Positions 8,691 through 18,244 of a DNA stretch of 64,000 bases are shown in pieces. This DNA is from Gottfriedia luciferensis (GTDB lineage: Bacteria; Bacillota; Bacilli; Bacillales; Bacillaceae_G). The stretch is from contig NZ_MDKC01000005.1 of the NCBI RefSeq assembly GCF_001712755.1, positions 84,842 through 148,841 of the forward strand, given 5' to 3'. Each line of letters opens with the position of its first letter. Position 1 is the first letter of the stretch. The position numbers and the translations under genes are program-made. The notes below the pieces were generated by a model that saw nothing but the letters and a program-made list of their open reading frames with translations, ran no database searches and was not told the origin of the DNA.

Positions 8691-9419
8691 TTATTTTGCT
8701 AAACTAATTTTTAATACCTCTTCAAGCTGCTTTTCCCAGTTTGTCCAAGTATGGTCCCCTTCATATTCTTCATAATGTAATTCTACAGGGAAGTTAGCTA
8801 AATAATCTTTTAACTGTAAACCACCTTTGACAAAATTAACCCATTGCTTACTTGGTGTAAAAACATTTTCTTCTTGTTTTCCAACAGTTTGAACAATTGA
8901 AAGAATTGAATTTAATTTTGTATTCTCTAAAAATTCTATAACATCATCATTCACAAATGGAGATTGCATAACGACTTGTCCAAATGTATTTGGATATGTA
9001 AATGCAGCTTGTAATGAAACAGTCCCACCTAATGAATCGCCGATTAATGTCCTGCTATGGGCTAATCCAAGTAAAGGTAAATGATCATCTAAATACGGAA
9101 GTAATTCTTCAGCTAAAAAACGAATATAATTTTTTTGACCAGGTTGGGAAGGGTGGTATAGCTTAAAGCGCTCCTCTGGTGAAGAATATGGTATTCCTAC
9201 AATGATTGTAGGTTGAATTGAACCTTCTTTTGTTAATTTTTCAATTACTCGATGAACTTTTCCTAAATTAAAATAGTCTTGTCCATCTTGAGCGATTAAT
9301 AAGTGATGTTTTATTAACGGAGTGTACATGCTTGAATAGTATATTGTAAATGTAATTTCTTTTTTTAGGTGTTCACTATATAATGTATGTTCTTCTCTAG
9401 TCCCATTTGTTTGAATCAT
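8691..9419 (-). CDS. yjcH: Putative esterase YjcH (alpha/beta hydrolase)
   Basis: A 242-residue enzyme of the esterase D/Fes-like family. The nucleophile elbow is LIGDSLGGTVSLQAAF (G-D-S-L-G, about residues 126-141), preceded by the IIVGIPYSSPEERFKLY segment. The likely catalytic His is in EYEGDHTWTNW near residue 225. No signal peptide, so cytosolic. It sits upstream of yjcG in the same orientation with 113 bp between; it probably has its own promoter. Confidence 0.88.
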   Translation of the reverse strand: MIQTNGTREEHTLYSEHLKKEITFTIYYSSMYTPLIKHHLLIAQDGQDYFNLGKVHRVIEKLTKEGSIQPTIIVGIPYSSPEERFKLYHPSQPGQKNYIRFLAEELLPYLDDHLPLLGLAHSRTLIGDSLGGTVSLQAAFTYPNTFGQVVMQSPFVNDDVIEFLENTKLNSILSIVQTVGKQEENVFTPSKQWVNFVKGGLQLKDYLANFPVELHYEEYEGDHTWTNWEKQLEEVLKISLAK

Positions 9420-9536
9420 AAAATGTCTCCTCTTCTTTTCCCTAGGATGATATAATTAGATGTTACTTCATACTAAAAATTTAGAAAAGCAAAATGTTTT
9501 AAACGCTTACAAAAATAAGTCGAAATGAGGTGAAAC

Positions 9537-10451
9537 ATGAGTAAAAAACAACCAAATGCAATGATGTCTTTATTAATTTTGTCCATTATTGCGATTTCAA
9601 CTTCAGCTATATTAGCTAAATGGACGAAAGCTTCTCCATCTGTTTTAAGCATGTATCGCCTCTGGTTTACATGTATATGGATGCTACCATTTGTATTGAA
9701 GCGAAAAAATGAGTTAAAAGCCTTAAAAAAATCGCATTATAAATCATTCGCTTTAGGTGGATTAATGTTAGCTGTTCATTTTATTTTATGGTATGGTTCA
9801 TTAGTTTTCACTTCAGTGGCGAGCTCAACGATTATATTAGCTCTTCAGCCATTAGTTGCAATGATTCTTGGATTTTTTGTATTTAAAGAGCGAACGTCTA
9901 TGCAATCTAAAATATGTATGATTATCGCCATTATTGGTGTATGTCTAATAGGATTCGGTGATATCGGCTTAAGTATGTCAGCGTTTAAAGGTGATATTCT
10001 TTCATTTTTAAGTGTAATTGCTGCAGTACTCTATTTAATGGTTGGACAAACAACCGTAAAAAATACATCTCATTGGGTGTATAGTTTTTGGGTATTCGCA
10101 TTTTCAGCTGCATTTTTAACAATCTATAATATCGTAACGATGGATAATTTCTTTGATTACCAATCAAAAGATTGGATCATATTTATTGCATCTGCCATTA
10201 TTCCTTCATTAGCACATATCATAAATAACTATTTATTAAATTACGTAAATGCTACAACAATATCAATGAGTATACTTGGGGAACCAGTTGGTGCATCTAT
10301 TTTAGCAGTTTTCCTTCTTCACGAAATGTTATCATCATTTCAGCTAATTGGAGGTACGATCGTAATTGTGAGTGTATTCTTGTACTTATATCAACAACAA
10401 AAAGAAGTTACTTCAATACAAGTTAAAACAGATAATTCTACATCAGCTTAG
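9537..10451 (+). CDS. EamA (DMT superfamily) transporter
   Basis: A 304-residue membrane protein with about ten hydrophobic helices arranged as two EamA repeats (residues ~9-140 and ~150-285). The repeat signatures are visible: SSTIILALQPLVAMILGFFVFKERTS and TTISMSILGEPVGASILAVFLLHE. Family members export metabolites or take up small molecules; substrate cannot be told from sequence. Ribosome site GAGGTG before ATG at 9537. A terminator follows at 10483. Confidence 0.9.
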   Translation: MSKKQPNAMMSLLILSIIAISTSAILAKWTKASPSVLSMYRLWFTCIWMLPFVLKRKNELKALKKSHYKSFALGGLMLAVHFILWYGSLVFTSVASSTIILALQPLVAMILGFFVFKERTSMQSKICMIIAIIGVCLIGFGDIGLSMSAFKGDILSFLSVIAAVLYLMVGQTTVKNTSHWVYSFWVFAFSAAFLTIYNIVTMDNFFDYQSKDWIIFIASAIIPSLAHIINNYLLNYVNATTISMSILGEPVGASILAVFLLHEMLSSFQLIGGTIVIVSVFLYLYQQQKEVTSIQVKTDNSTSA

Positions 10452-10482
10452 ATCAACTAATTAATTTTAAAAATTTCAAAAG

Positions 10483-10517
10483 CTTTCAAATCATTCATAT
10501 GGTTTGAAAGTTTTTTT
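10483..10517 (+). terminator. Terminator after the EamA gene
   Basis: CTTTCAAA (10483) pairs with TTTGAAAG (10503), followed by a run of seven T. Confidence 0.9.
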
Positions 10518-10613
10518 GTTTTTTAACTAAAAATAGGTAGAATAGATAATAGCTATTAGAAAAAAATTCCATAAACTTTTATCCAGCCAATTTAAAGGAG
10601 AAAAGAGCTACTT

Positions 10614-11930
10614 ATGAAAAAAAAGAAGAGAAAAGCCAAAAATCCTCTCCATTACATATTTATTTCTTATATCATCATTACATTTTTATTTTCATTCTTA
10701 TACTTTCTCCCATTTACGCGAATTTCGAATATAAGCTATATAGACAGTTTATTTGTTTCAACAAGTGCAATTAGTGTGACTGGGTTAACAACAGTAAACT
10801 TAGTTGAGACCTTTAATGTGTGGGGAAAAATACTATTAATGATCCAAATGGAAATTGGGGCAATCGGAATTGTTGTATTTATTAGCTATGGTTTTATGAT
10901 ACTCGGTATTCGAATTACGATTTCAAATCTATTAGTCGTATCGAAGGATCAAAATCAAAGTAGCATTAAGTCAATAAAAAGATTAAGTTTGTCAGTTTTA
11001 TATACATCATTATTTTTTCAATTTATAGGTGGACTCTTTTTTTATAGTCAATTTAGAGGGAAATATGACACTGCATTAGAAACCTTATTAGTTACTGCTT
11101 TCCATTCAATTGCAAGTTTTACAAATACAGGTTTTGATTTATTTGGGAATAGCTTAATATCGTTTCAAAAAAATAATTTAGTTTTAATTGTAACAGCAGC
11201 TTTAATTTTTATAGGTGGATTAGGATATCCGACTATTATGGAGTACATCTATAAATACAAAAAGAAAAAGTCCTTATTTACAAGGGTTAATATGCGCCTA
11301 CATTTTTCGTTTATGATTCTTGGAACAATTGTATTTTGGCTTTTAGAAAGAGGCCATGCGTTTAAACATTTAAATTTTTTGGATCAACTAACTAATTCAT
11401 TTTTTTTATCAGTTACGAGTCGAAATGGAGGATATGCACCTCTAGATATTGCCGAACTAACATTACCTGCCATCTTAATACTTTTAGTGCTGATGTATAT
11501 TGGTGGAGCTTCATCGAGTGCAGCAGGCGGGATTCGGCTAACAACAGTATCGGTCTTAGCCGCTAAGATGTTTTCAGTCATTAAGTCACAGGACGATACA
11601 ATTATTTTTAGAACAAGTGTAAAGAAAGAGGTTGTTGACCGTGCATTTGTAATTGCGATGAGCTTTATCATTTTAATCACGGTCGCAACCATTATAATTT
11701 CGATTTTTGAACCGTTTCAGTTAGATTTAATATTACTAGAAGCCATTTCGGCAATTACAAATACTGGATTGTCATTAGGGATTACAACAAATATTCATAG
11801 TGTGTCAAAAATAATATTAATTTTACTAATGTTTATTGGAAGAATTGGGATTTTCACACTGATTTATTTCGTATTTAGAGTCGATAATCAAAAATTAAAA
11901 TATGTTGAAAAAGATTTAGCAGTTGGGTAA
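10614..11930 (+). CDS. Potassium uptake channel subunit, TrkH/KtrB family
   Basis: A 438-residue membrane protein with four M1-P-M2 repeats. The selectivity-filter loops are visible in order: ISVTGLTTVN, SFTNTGFDLF, SVTSRNGGYAP and SAITNTGLSLG, each carrying the conserved glycine. Members pair with a cytosolic RCK subunit and take up K+ coupled to Na+ or by channel-like flow. The gene for an RCK partner begins 14 bp downstream, giving a two-gene operon. No ydaO-type riboswitch fits in the ~95 bp between the preceding terminator and this start. KtrB and KtrD types are not separated here. Confidence 0.92.
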   Translation: MKKKKRKAKNPLHYIFISYIIITFLFSFLYFLPFTRISNISYIDSLFVSTSAISVTGLTTVNLVETFNVWGKILLMIQMEIGAIGIVVFISYGFMILGIRITISNLLVVSKDQNQSSIKSIKRLSLSVLYTSLFFQFIGGLFFYSQFRGKYDTALETLLVTAFHSIASFTNTGFDLFGNSLISFQKNNLVLIVTAALIFIGGLGYPTIMEYIYKYKKKKSLFTRVNMRLHFSFMILGTIVFWLLERGHAFKHLNFLDQLTNSFFLSVTSRNGGYAPLDIAELTLPAILILLVLMYIGGASSSAAGGIRLTTVSVLAAKMFSVIKSQDDTIIFRTSVKKEVVDRAFVIAMSFIILITVATIIISIFEPFQLDLILLEAISAITNTGLSLGITTNIHSVSKIILILLMFIGRIGIFTLIYFVFRVDNQKLKYVEKDLAVG

Positions 11931-11944
11931 GGAGGAGAGTATAT

Positions 11945-12601
11945 ATGCCAAAACAATATTTGGTAATAGGTGCTGGACGTTTTGGGCGAGGAATTGTAAA
12001 AGAATTTGATCGGTTAGGTCATGAAGTCGTTGTATGTGATAAAGATAAAAAGACTTTAGAGCAATTAGAAGAGTACACAGAATATGCAGTAATTGGCGAT
12101 TTACGTGAAGAGTCTATTCTAGAGGATTTAAATGTAAGTCAATTTGACGCAGTATTTGTAGCGATTGGAACGGATTCTTTAGCCTCGATCTTAATTACGA
12201 GAAGATTGAAAGAGAGAAAAGTTAAAAGAATTATTTGTAAAGCAAATAATCGTGAAGTTGGTGGGATTTTAGAAAGTATTGGAGCGGATTTAGTTATTTA
12301 TCCTGAAGAGGAGGCTGGACATAAAGCAGCACGAATGGAAGCGATGAGTGGAATCATCGAATACATTGAAATTACAAAAAACGTTGCAGGTGTTGAAACG
12401 GTCATTCCTGAAAAATTGGTTGGTAAAACATTAAGAGAAATGAGTTTTTCGATGAAATATGGCATAACTGTTGTCCTAATCATCCGCGATGGTGAACCGA
12501 TGGTATCGCAAATTGGAGACGTAGTTTTTCAGAGTGGGGATTTAATTTTTATTGTAGGAGAAAAATCAAAAATAGAATTGTTTAAGAAGAAAGTTGGATA
12601 A
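11945..12601 (+). CDS. Potassium channel regulatory subunit, TrkA/KtrA family
   Basis: A 218-residue RCK protein. The N-terminal Rossmann domain shows VIGAGRFGRGIVKEF (glycine-rich loop, about residues 6-20) and an acidic residue at the end of the second strand (VVCDKD). It is followed by TrkA-C from about residue 135 (GVETVIPEKLVGKTLREM to GDLIFIVGEKSKIELF). The family gates the membrane subunit in response to nucleotides. It follows the TrkH/KtrB-like gene with 14 bp between and a GGAGGAG ribosome site. No terminator was obvious after it. Confidence 0.92.
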   Translation: MPKQYLVIGAGRFGRGIVKEFDRLGHEVVVCDKDKKTLEQLEEYTEYAVIGDLREESILEDLNVSQFDAVFVAIGTDSLASILITRRLKERKVKRIICKANNREVGGILESIGADLVIYPEEEAGHKAARMEAMSGIIEYIEITKNVAGVETVIPEKLVGKTLREMSFSMKYGITVVLIIRDGEPMVSQIGDVVFQSGDLIFIVGEKSKIELFKKKVG

Positions 12602-12701
12602 ATATAATTAGGGCTCAATTACAATTACCTATTTGGAACGTTTAAACATTATATTTGAATATACTAATCCTAAATGACTAATCAAGGATTGGTGTATTAT
12701 A

Positions 12702-13907
12702 ATGAGCCAAGTTATGGAAGTTATTGGAGCATGGGTCAATGCAATTGGAACAATCAGTTCTGCTATTAGTAGTACACCCATGAGAGGATTAAGAGGAGAA
12801 AACCGAAAAAGATGGGAGGATATAAGTTTTCATCTTGATTTTGGTGGAAATTCTTTTCAAGCAATCGGAAATTTAATAGAAGCTTTTTTAGGCGAACCTA
12901 GTGTAATAGAAGATGCAGGTGAAATTATCCAAGCTTCCGGTAACGTCACTGTATTATTTAGTTTATTAGCTGCTGAAGCAGAGGAAGAAAAAGTAGAAGA
13001 AGAAAAAGATGCAGATCGAGCAATAAAATTAAATATTACAGGGAATGCACAACAAGCTTTTGGTGGATTAATTGCTGCCTTAGAAGAAGTCAGTTCAGAG
13101 GACTTTGATGTATCTGGTTTTATGGGGAACTTTTTACAAGCTATTGGAAATACATTGCAAGTATTGGGTGGTCTTGTAGAGTTAGAAATAGAAGATTTAA
13201 AGGACTATTTAGAAGAAACCGGGCAAGTAGAACAACCTAGCGATTTATCAGATGGAGTGATATTTGACGTACTTCAAGAATATCATGGCAGTGCTCCTGT
13301 ACCTGAGGCTAGTGAACTATCGGATGGGATTATATTTGATGAAGTACAAGAATACACTGGAAGATTGCCAGAAGAAGAAACCGTTGAACTTACAGATGAA
13401 ATGGAAGATCATAATGAAAATATACTATCAACCCAATCTAATGAAGAAATATTAAATGAAATAGAATATCTTTTTGGTAGAATACCAGATTACGAACCGA
13501 TTGAAATGCAAGACGAAACGATTCCAAGTCACCAGGATGGATCCATTTCTAGCGAACAAGGCGGGCCAAGTGATCTGTCAGATGGGGTCATTTTTGATGT
13601 ACTCCAACAATATGAAGAAGAAACTGAAACAAATCCATTAGTGAAGGAATACGAAGAATTAGCATTACTTTTAAAATACAGTGGAAGTTGGATTCAAGCT
13701 GGCGGTTCAATCGTATCCGTTTACTCTGAACAAAAAGAGTTATTTAAGGGGGATGCTGAACAAAAAGAGGAAGAGAAACAAGAACTAGAAGAGAACAAAA
13801 ACCCTAGAAGAAGAAATAGAAAGAAAAAATCGACGGAAAATAAGGTCGAATCAAATCAAGAGAAAAGCAAAACTTCGAAATATACAGAGATAAAGAAAAA
13901 GAGCTAA
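12702..13907 (+). CDS. Repetitive acidic protein with glycine-patterned helices (DUF6944-like)
   Basis: A 401-residue protein built from two kinds of repeat. Six short amphipathic segments share the pattern G-x-x-x-Q/N-A-x-G, e.g. GAWVNAIG, GNSFQAIG, GEIIQASG, GNAQQAFG, GNFLQAIG and GSWIQAGG. Between the fifth and sixth lies an acidic region with three copies of an SDGxIFDxxQxY motif: DLSDGVIFDVLQEY (~179), ELSDGIIFDEVQEY (~204) and DLSDGVIFDVLQQY (~289). The tail (about 345-401) is very rich in Glu then Lys/Arg. I believe the glycine-patterned unit is the 'DUF6944 repetitive protein' family of Bacillus, of unknown function. No signal peptide. Ribosome site is weak (GGTG). Confidence 0.7.
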   Translation: MSQVMEVIGAWVNAIGTISSAISSTPMRGLRGENRKRWEDISFHLDFGGNSFQAIGNLIEAFLGEPSVIEDAGEIIQASGNVTVLFSLLAAEAEEEKVEEEKDADRAIKLNITGNAQQAFGGLIAALEEVSSEDFDVSGFMGNFLQAIGNTLQVLGGLVELEIEDLKDYLEETGQVEQPSDLSDGVIFDVLQEYHGSAPVPEASELSDGIIFDEVQEYTGRLPEEETVELTDEMEDHNENILSTQSNEEILNEIEYLFGRIPDYEPIEMQDETIPSHQDGSISSEQGGPSDLSDGVIFDVLQQYEEETETNPLVKEYEELALLLKYSGSWIQAGGSIVSVYSEQKELFKGDAEQKEEEKQELEENKNPRRRNRKKKSTENKVESNQEKSKTSKYTEIKKKS

Positions 13908-14188
13908 CAAAAATAAGCTATAGTGTTGATGTTAGTTCTAGATACATAGATTATAGAATAAAGCCATTTCTTAAAGGTGCATAAAATGAGCATGTAGAAA
14001 GAGAAAGAATACTAGGGTTTTGCAGTGCTTGAATAGTAACAAAGGCAACAAAAAACTAAAATTGAAAACGTTTTTGGAATTTTTGATTACATAATAGGCA
14101 AAAAGGAAAATATTAATAATAAAGAGAGTGGACCTTCACTATTTTTGGGTTAAGGAATATTATTATTTAACTATTGGAGAGATTGCCT

Positions 14189-14383
14189 ATGAAAAGTAGA
14201 ATGATTAAAATCGTTAAAAACTATAAAGTTCAGACATTTGTGTTTGGTGTGGGTGTATTACTTTTGTTCTTAACAATTGTAGTTGGTAGTATTCTATTAA
14301 GCAATATACCAAGAGACAAAGATTTGAGATGGAAAGATTTGATGCATACAATAAACGAAATAGAAGCAAAGTCGAATAGATGA
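14189..14383 (+). CDS. Small single-pass membrane protein
   Basis: A 64-residue product starting MKSRMIKIVKNYKV with one strong helix (FVFGVGVLLLFLTIVVGSIL) and a charged C-terminal tail. ATG at 14189 is preferred over an in-frame TTG at 14174 because GGAGAG lies 7 nt before it. No family recognised; it immediately precedes the tRNA-Val gene. Confidence 0.5.
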   Translation: MKSRMIKIVKNYKVQTFVFGVGVLLLFLTIVVGSILLSNIPRDKDLRWKDLMHTINEIEAKSNR

Positions 14384-14449
14384 GCGTTTTTCAAAATTGA
14401 AAAATACATTCTAGTGGACTTATATTCGAAATTTTTTGTTAAATATTGG

Positions 14450-14478
14450 TTGAAGAGTATTAGACAAAACAGTATAAT
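14450..14478 (+). promoter_or_regulatory. Sigma-A promoter of the tRNA-Val gene
   Basis: TTGAAG (14450-14455), a 17-bp spacer and TATAAT (14473-14478) lie 38 bp before the tRNA. Confidence 0.8.
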
Positions 14479-14516
14479 AGACTTAATAAGAGAGAATTGT
14501 ATCTCCAATATATTAC

Positions 14517-14589
14517 GATTCCATAGCTCAGCTGGGAGAGCACTACCTTGACAGGGTAGGGGTCGCTGGTTCAAGTCCAGTTGGGATCA
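14517..14589 (+). tRNA. tRNA-Val (anticodon GAC)
   Basis: A complete 73-nt cloverleaf. Acceptor GATTCCA pairs with TGGGATC (one G-U); D arm GCTC/GAGC; anticodon stem CTACC/GGTAG with loop TTGACAG giving GAC; T arm GCTGG-TTCAAGT-CCAGT; discriminator A. CCA is not encoded. Its 3' half is repeated three times downstream, which marks it as an integration target. Confidence 0.95.
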
Positions 14590-14600
14590 TAAAGATGAGA

Positions 14601-14638
14601 AGGCTCAAACCTAAGTATATAAGGGTTTGGGCTTTTTC
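14601..14638 (+). terminator. Terminator of tRNA-Val
   Basis: GGCTCAAACC pairs with GGTTTGGGCT, followed by T5C. A near-identical terminator follows the second tRNA fragment (22765-22808), so it travelled with an integrated element. Confidence 0.85.
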
Positions 14639-14639
14639 T

Positions 14640-14995
14640 TTGTTTTCATCTAATTCCATCTTTTTATTCCTCTTTTAATGTTGAAACATTATCGAATGTA
14701 GCACGTTGGCATCCTTCAATTCTATATCCTAGGCCTTACAGAAGGATAGAACTCCAATTAGTAGATAATAAATAATTAATATATTAAAATTGAGTTTTTT
14801 CATTTTTTACCTCATTAATTTTGATTAGGTAGACTATATTTAAGACGTCTAATGTCTTTCCTAGTTAAATATATGTTAATTTTTCCAATTAAAAAAAGTA
14901 TATTCAAAGATTCAAATATACAAAAATTATATTGTAAAGAATTTTAAATTATGTCAGTATAGAAATAATGATGCTCTAAAAGCAATACTAAAGGA
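14640..14995. other. A+T-rich gene-free stretch
   Basis: About 350 bp without a credible ORF. As the immediate interior end of an element integrated at the tRNA, it is where an integrase would be expected, but I could not recognise an integrase fragment in any frame. Confidence 0.5.
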
Positions 14996-15006
14996 GGGGA
15001 TAGTTC

Positions 15007-15345
15007 ATGGTCGAACTACCAAATTGTCCAAAATGTAATTCAGGCTATACATATCATGATGGTAATCTATTTGTGTGTCCTGAATGTGGGTATGAATGGA
15101 CACTGGATGTTGAAACTGAAATGGATGATAAGAAAGTTGTAAAAGATGCCAATGGAAATATATTAAATGATGGTGATTCAGTGACTGTCATCAAAGATCT
15201 TAAAGTAAAGGGAACTTCTCTTGTTGTTAAAATTGGTACAAAAGTAAAAAGTATCCGTCTTGTTGATGGTGATCATGATATAGATTGCAAAATTGAAGGT
15301 TTTGGAGCAATGAAATTAAAATCTGAATTTGTAAAAAAAATATAG
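15007..15345 (+). CDS. PhnA/YjdM family zinc-ribbon protein
   Basis: A 112-residue protein with an N-terminal zinc ribbon, [22 protein letters not shown] (two C-x2-C pairs), and the PhnA domain after residue 40 ([26 protein letters not shown]). Named after the phn operon but not itself a phosphonatase; function unsettled. Length is normal for the family. Ribosome site AAAGGAGGGGAT is very strong. It stands alone, ended by the terminator at 15377. Confidence 0.92.
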   Translation: MVELPNCPKCNSGYTYHDGNLFVCPECGYEWTLDVETEMDDKKVVKDANGNILNDGDSVTVIKDLKVKGTSLVVKIGTKVKSIRLVDGDHDIDCKIEGFGAMKLKSEFVKKI

Positions 15346-15376
15346 ATGTTTCTTATTTAACTCATCACCATTAGTA

Positions 15377-15408
15377 AAGAACCTTTTTTCGAAAAGGTTC
15401 TTTTTTTT
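15377..15408 (+). terminator. Terminator after phnA-like gene
   Basis: AAGAACCTTTT and GAAAAGGTTCTT form a long stem with a very small loop, followed by eight T. Confidence 0.95.
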
Positions 15409-15570
15409 CTCTTTTTGTATTTGTTCAATTTATTTTTGTACTATGGAAATTGGAAAATAGTTACAATTTCTAATTGTAAGATTTTGTTTGACGAAAAAGA
15501 GATCTGTTATTATGATTATATTAAATATTCGTATATTCAAATAATCAAATATACTAGAAGGTGCGATAAA

Positions 15571-17313
15571 GTGAAATGGCGAGGGAGAATTGAAAATTAT
15601 AATAAAGTATCTTTTAGAAAGGATTTAATTTCAGGAATAATAGTTGGAATTATTGCAATTCCTTTAGGAATGGCTTTTGCGATTAGTTCTGGAGTAAAAC
15701 CAGAGTACGGAATTTATACAACGATTATTGCAGGGGTATTAATTTCAATTTTTGGAGGATCAAAGTTTCAAATAGGGGGCCCAACAGGCGCATTTATACC
15801 TATACTTTTATCAATTGTAATTCATTATGGTTATGAAAACTTACTTATCGCAGGTTTTTTAGCTGGTGTTATTCTCACATTAATGGGGATCTTTAAAATG
15901 GGTTTTCTAATACAGTTTATACCTCGTCCTGTTACCATAGGATTTACAGCAGGGATAGCGGTTATTATCTTTACTGGACAAATTGTTAATTTTTTAGGAC
16001 TTCAAAATATAACTAAACATGAGGATTTCATATCAAATATGAGTGAAATTGGACTGCATATTTCGACAATAAATACTTATAGTGTAATAACCTCAATCAT
16101 ATGTTTAATTACAGTTATTACAGTTATTAAACTATTCCCAAAAGTCCCCGGATCATTAATTGGTCTAATTTTTTCTAGTTTAATGGCTTACATCTTTTTT
16201 AAAGGGGAAGTTCCAACAATTAGGTCCACATTTGGTGATATTCCGAGTAGTATTCCAGTATTTCATTTAATAGAGCTGAATTTTGAAAAAATACGTACAC
16301 TTATTGGACCAGCCTTTGTTATTGCGATGCTTGGTGGGATCGAATCATTATTATCTGCAGTAGTTGCCGACGGTATGTCAGGTAGCAGACACAATAGTAA
16401 TAAGGAGTTAATGGGACAAGGGATTGCTAATATGGTTATTCCATTTTTCGGAGGAATTCCAGCTACAGGAGCAATAGCTAGGACTGCTACAAATATAAAG
16501 AGTGGAGCTATTTCACCTATCTCGGGAATTATCCATGGTGTTATTGTCCTAATCATATTATTATTGTTTGCACCATTAGCATCACAAATTCCTTTAGCTA
16601 GTATGGCCCCAATTTTAATGCTTGTAGCATGGAACATGAGTGAAAGAAAAGAGTTTATTCATATTTTAAAAACTAAATCTAGTGATTCTATTATTTTAAT
16701 CTTAACTTTTTTACTGACTATTTTTCTAAATTTAACAACAGCCGTTGAGGTTGGTTTAATCATTGCTGTGATTTTATTTGTTAAAAGAATGTCTGAACTT
16801 CTGATCGTTAGAAAGGTATTACCTGACCGTTCACGACAGAATCAAAAGTTGATGACATATATGGTTAATGAAAATCATGATTGTCCTCAAATTAGCATTC
16901 TCACAATTGAAGGGTCAATTTTCTTTGGAACTGCTAATCTATTTGAAGAAACAATTTTGAAGTTATCATATAACAAACCAAAGTTTTTAATTTTAAGATT
17001 TGGAAGGGTTCCTTTTATTGATACAACAGGTGAAGCTAAGTTAGCAAGTATCGTCAAATACCTCAGGGACAATGACAGTGTTGTGTTACTAACTGGTCTT
17101 CAATCACAACCAAAAGAATTATTAATTCGTACCAAATTGTATGATGTTATTGGTAAACAAAACTTTTTCGAGCATTCAGGTGAAGCAATTGGCCACGCAC
17201 TATTAAATATTAATTATAATAAGTGCTTAGGCTGTAAGCACTATGCATTTTTAGAGTGTTCAAGCTTATCCAACTCAAATCTATTAGATTTAAAAGATCA
17301 AAAAATGGAGTAG
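15571..17313 (+). CDS. SulP-family anion transporter with STAS domain
   Basis: A 580-residue inner-membrane transporter (start GTG at 15571, with AGAAGGTG 7 nt upstream; the open frame extends further up, to 15415, without a ribosome site). The SulP signature is visible as GIIVGIIAIPLGMAFAISSGVKPEYGIYT and FQIGGPTGAFIPIL (residues ~25-75). Ten to twelve helices end near residue 415. A STAS domain follows (about 430-545, ILTIEGSIFFGTANLFEE to LTGLQSQPKELL). The C-terminal tail has C-x2-C plus a later Cys (CLGCKHYAFLEC), not usual in the family as I know it. Substrate could be sulfate, bicarbonate or another anion. An ArsR regulator follows 133 bp downstream. Confidence 0.92.
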   Translation: MKWRGRIENYNKVSFRKDLISGIIVGIIAIPLGMAFAISSGVKPEYGIYTTIIAGVLISIFGGSKFQIGGPTGAFIPILLSIVIHYGYENLLIAGFLAGVILTLMGIFKMGFLIQFIPRPVTIGFTAGIAVIIFTGQIVNFLGLQNITKHEDFISNMSEIGLHISTINTYSVITSIICLITVITVIKLFPKVPGSLIGLIFSSLMAYIFFKGEVPTIRSTFGDIPSSIPVFHLIELNFEKIRTLIGPAFVIAMLGGIESLLSAVVADGMSGSRHNSNKELMGQGIANMVIPFFGGIPATGAIARTATNIKSGAISPISGIIHGVIVLIILLLFAPLASQIPLASMAPILMLVAWNMSERKEFIHILKTKSSDSIILILTFLLTIFLNLTTAVEVGLIIAVILFVKRMSELLIVRKVLPDRSRQNQKLMTYMVNENHDCPQISILTIEGSIFFGTANLFEETILKLSYNKPKFLILRFGRVPFIDTTGEAKLASIVKYLRDNDSVVLLTGLQSQPKELLIRTKLYDVIGKQNFFEHSGEAIGHALLNINYNKCLGCKHYAFLECSSLSNSNLLDLKDQKME

Positions 17314-17446
17314 TAGATCAAAATAGAACGGACTCTGTTGAGTAATTATCCTTATAAATTTTATAAAAACATTCTGAATAGGTATAATGATAATAAATAT
17401 TTTAAAATTAGGATATGGATCTTATAGATAGTTTGGAGGAACACAA

Positions 17447-17773
17447 TTGAATTTAGAACTACAACAATTTAAAGCAGATTTTTTTAAAGCACTAGGTCAT
17501 CCACTACGAATTCGAATTCTTGAAATTCTAAGTGAAGGCGAGAGGAATGTAAATGAAATACAAAATTTAATCGGAAGTGAAGGGTCAGCTGTATCGCAAC
17601 AACTTTCAATTTTACGAAATAAAAATATTGTATATGGTACAAAGGAAGGAAATAAAGTTACTTACTCCCTCAGGGATCCAATAATTTCTGAGCTATTAGT
17701 AGTTGCACGCCAAATTTTTAATAATCACTTAGTTGATACGATTAGTATGTTAGATAAATTTAAAGAAGAATAA
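17447..17773 (+). CDS. ArsR-family transcriptional regulator
   Basis: A 108-residue winged-helix repressor. KADFFKALGHPLRIRILEIL is the usual N-terminal helix and SAVSQQLSILRNKNIVYGTKEGNK the recognition helix and wing start. It has no cysteine, so it is not a classical thiolate metal sensor. Start is TTG at 17447, with GGAGGA 8 nt upstream. It lies directly after the SulP gene on the same strand; regulation of that transporter is a reasonable inference. A decayed paralogue lies 470 bp further on. Confidence 0.9.
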   Translation: MNLELQQFKADFFKALGHPLRIRILEILSEGERNVNEIQNLIGSEGSAVSQQLSILRNKNIVYGTKEGNKVTYSLRDPIISELLVVARQIFNNHLVDTISMLDKFKEE

Positions 17774-17850
17774 TAAAGATGAAAAAATTAGTTATTCATA
17801 GAAAGGAATATATTTAATTCTAGATAATTAATAAAATCATTTTTTTGCAT

Positions 17851-17892
17851 AGACCATTATTAGAACAAACTAATCTTCATTGGTCTTTTTTT
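17851..17892 (+). terminator. Terminator after arsR
   Basis: AGACCA pairs with TGGTCT across a 24-nt loop, followed by T7. Confidence 0.65.
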
Positions 17893-18021
17893 AATGATTT
17901 TACTGACAAAAGATTATGCGGGATTGTTATATAAGGATGTAGGAGAGAAGTAGAAACGACTGATTATGATAATACTACTGCATTAATATAGATGAATACC
18001 ATAGTAATGGAGCGGTGACGT

Positions 18022-18222
18022 ATGCATTTGAAATTAAAATATGAAATACAAAAACGAGCAGCAGAGAGCGTAAAAGATATAGTAAAAGAGATGAACGGAT
18101 TATCGGAAGAAGGATTTGTCGACAAGTTCTATCGAGACCCGTATTTTCGTAAAGGTTTTGACACATTAGTAGAATTTTATATACAAGCAAAAAGAGATGT
18201 GCATAAAGATGTACAGACGTAA
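18022..18222 (+). CDS. Small charged hypothetical protein
   Basis: A 66-residue, helix-rich protein (LKYEIQKRAAESVKDIVKEM, then FYRDPYFRKGFDTLVEFYIQ). Ribosome site GGAGCGGTG precedes ATG by 4 nt. No family recognised. It lies between an intact ArsR gene and the remnant of a second one. Confidence 0.45.
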   Translation: MHLKLKYEIQKRAAESVKDIVKEMNGLSEEGFVDKFYRDPYFRKGFDTLVEFYIQAKRDVHKDVQT

Positions 18223-18244
18223 TTTCAGAATTTAATAAGTGTTT

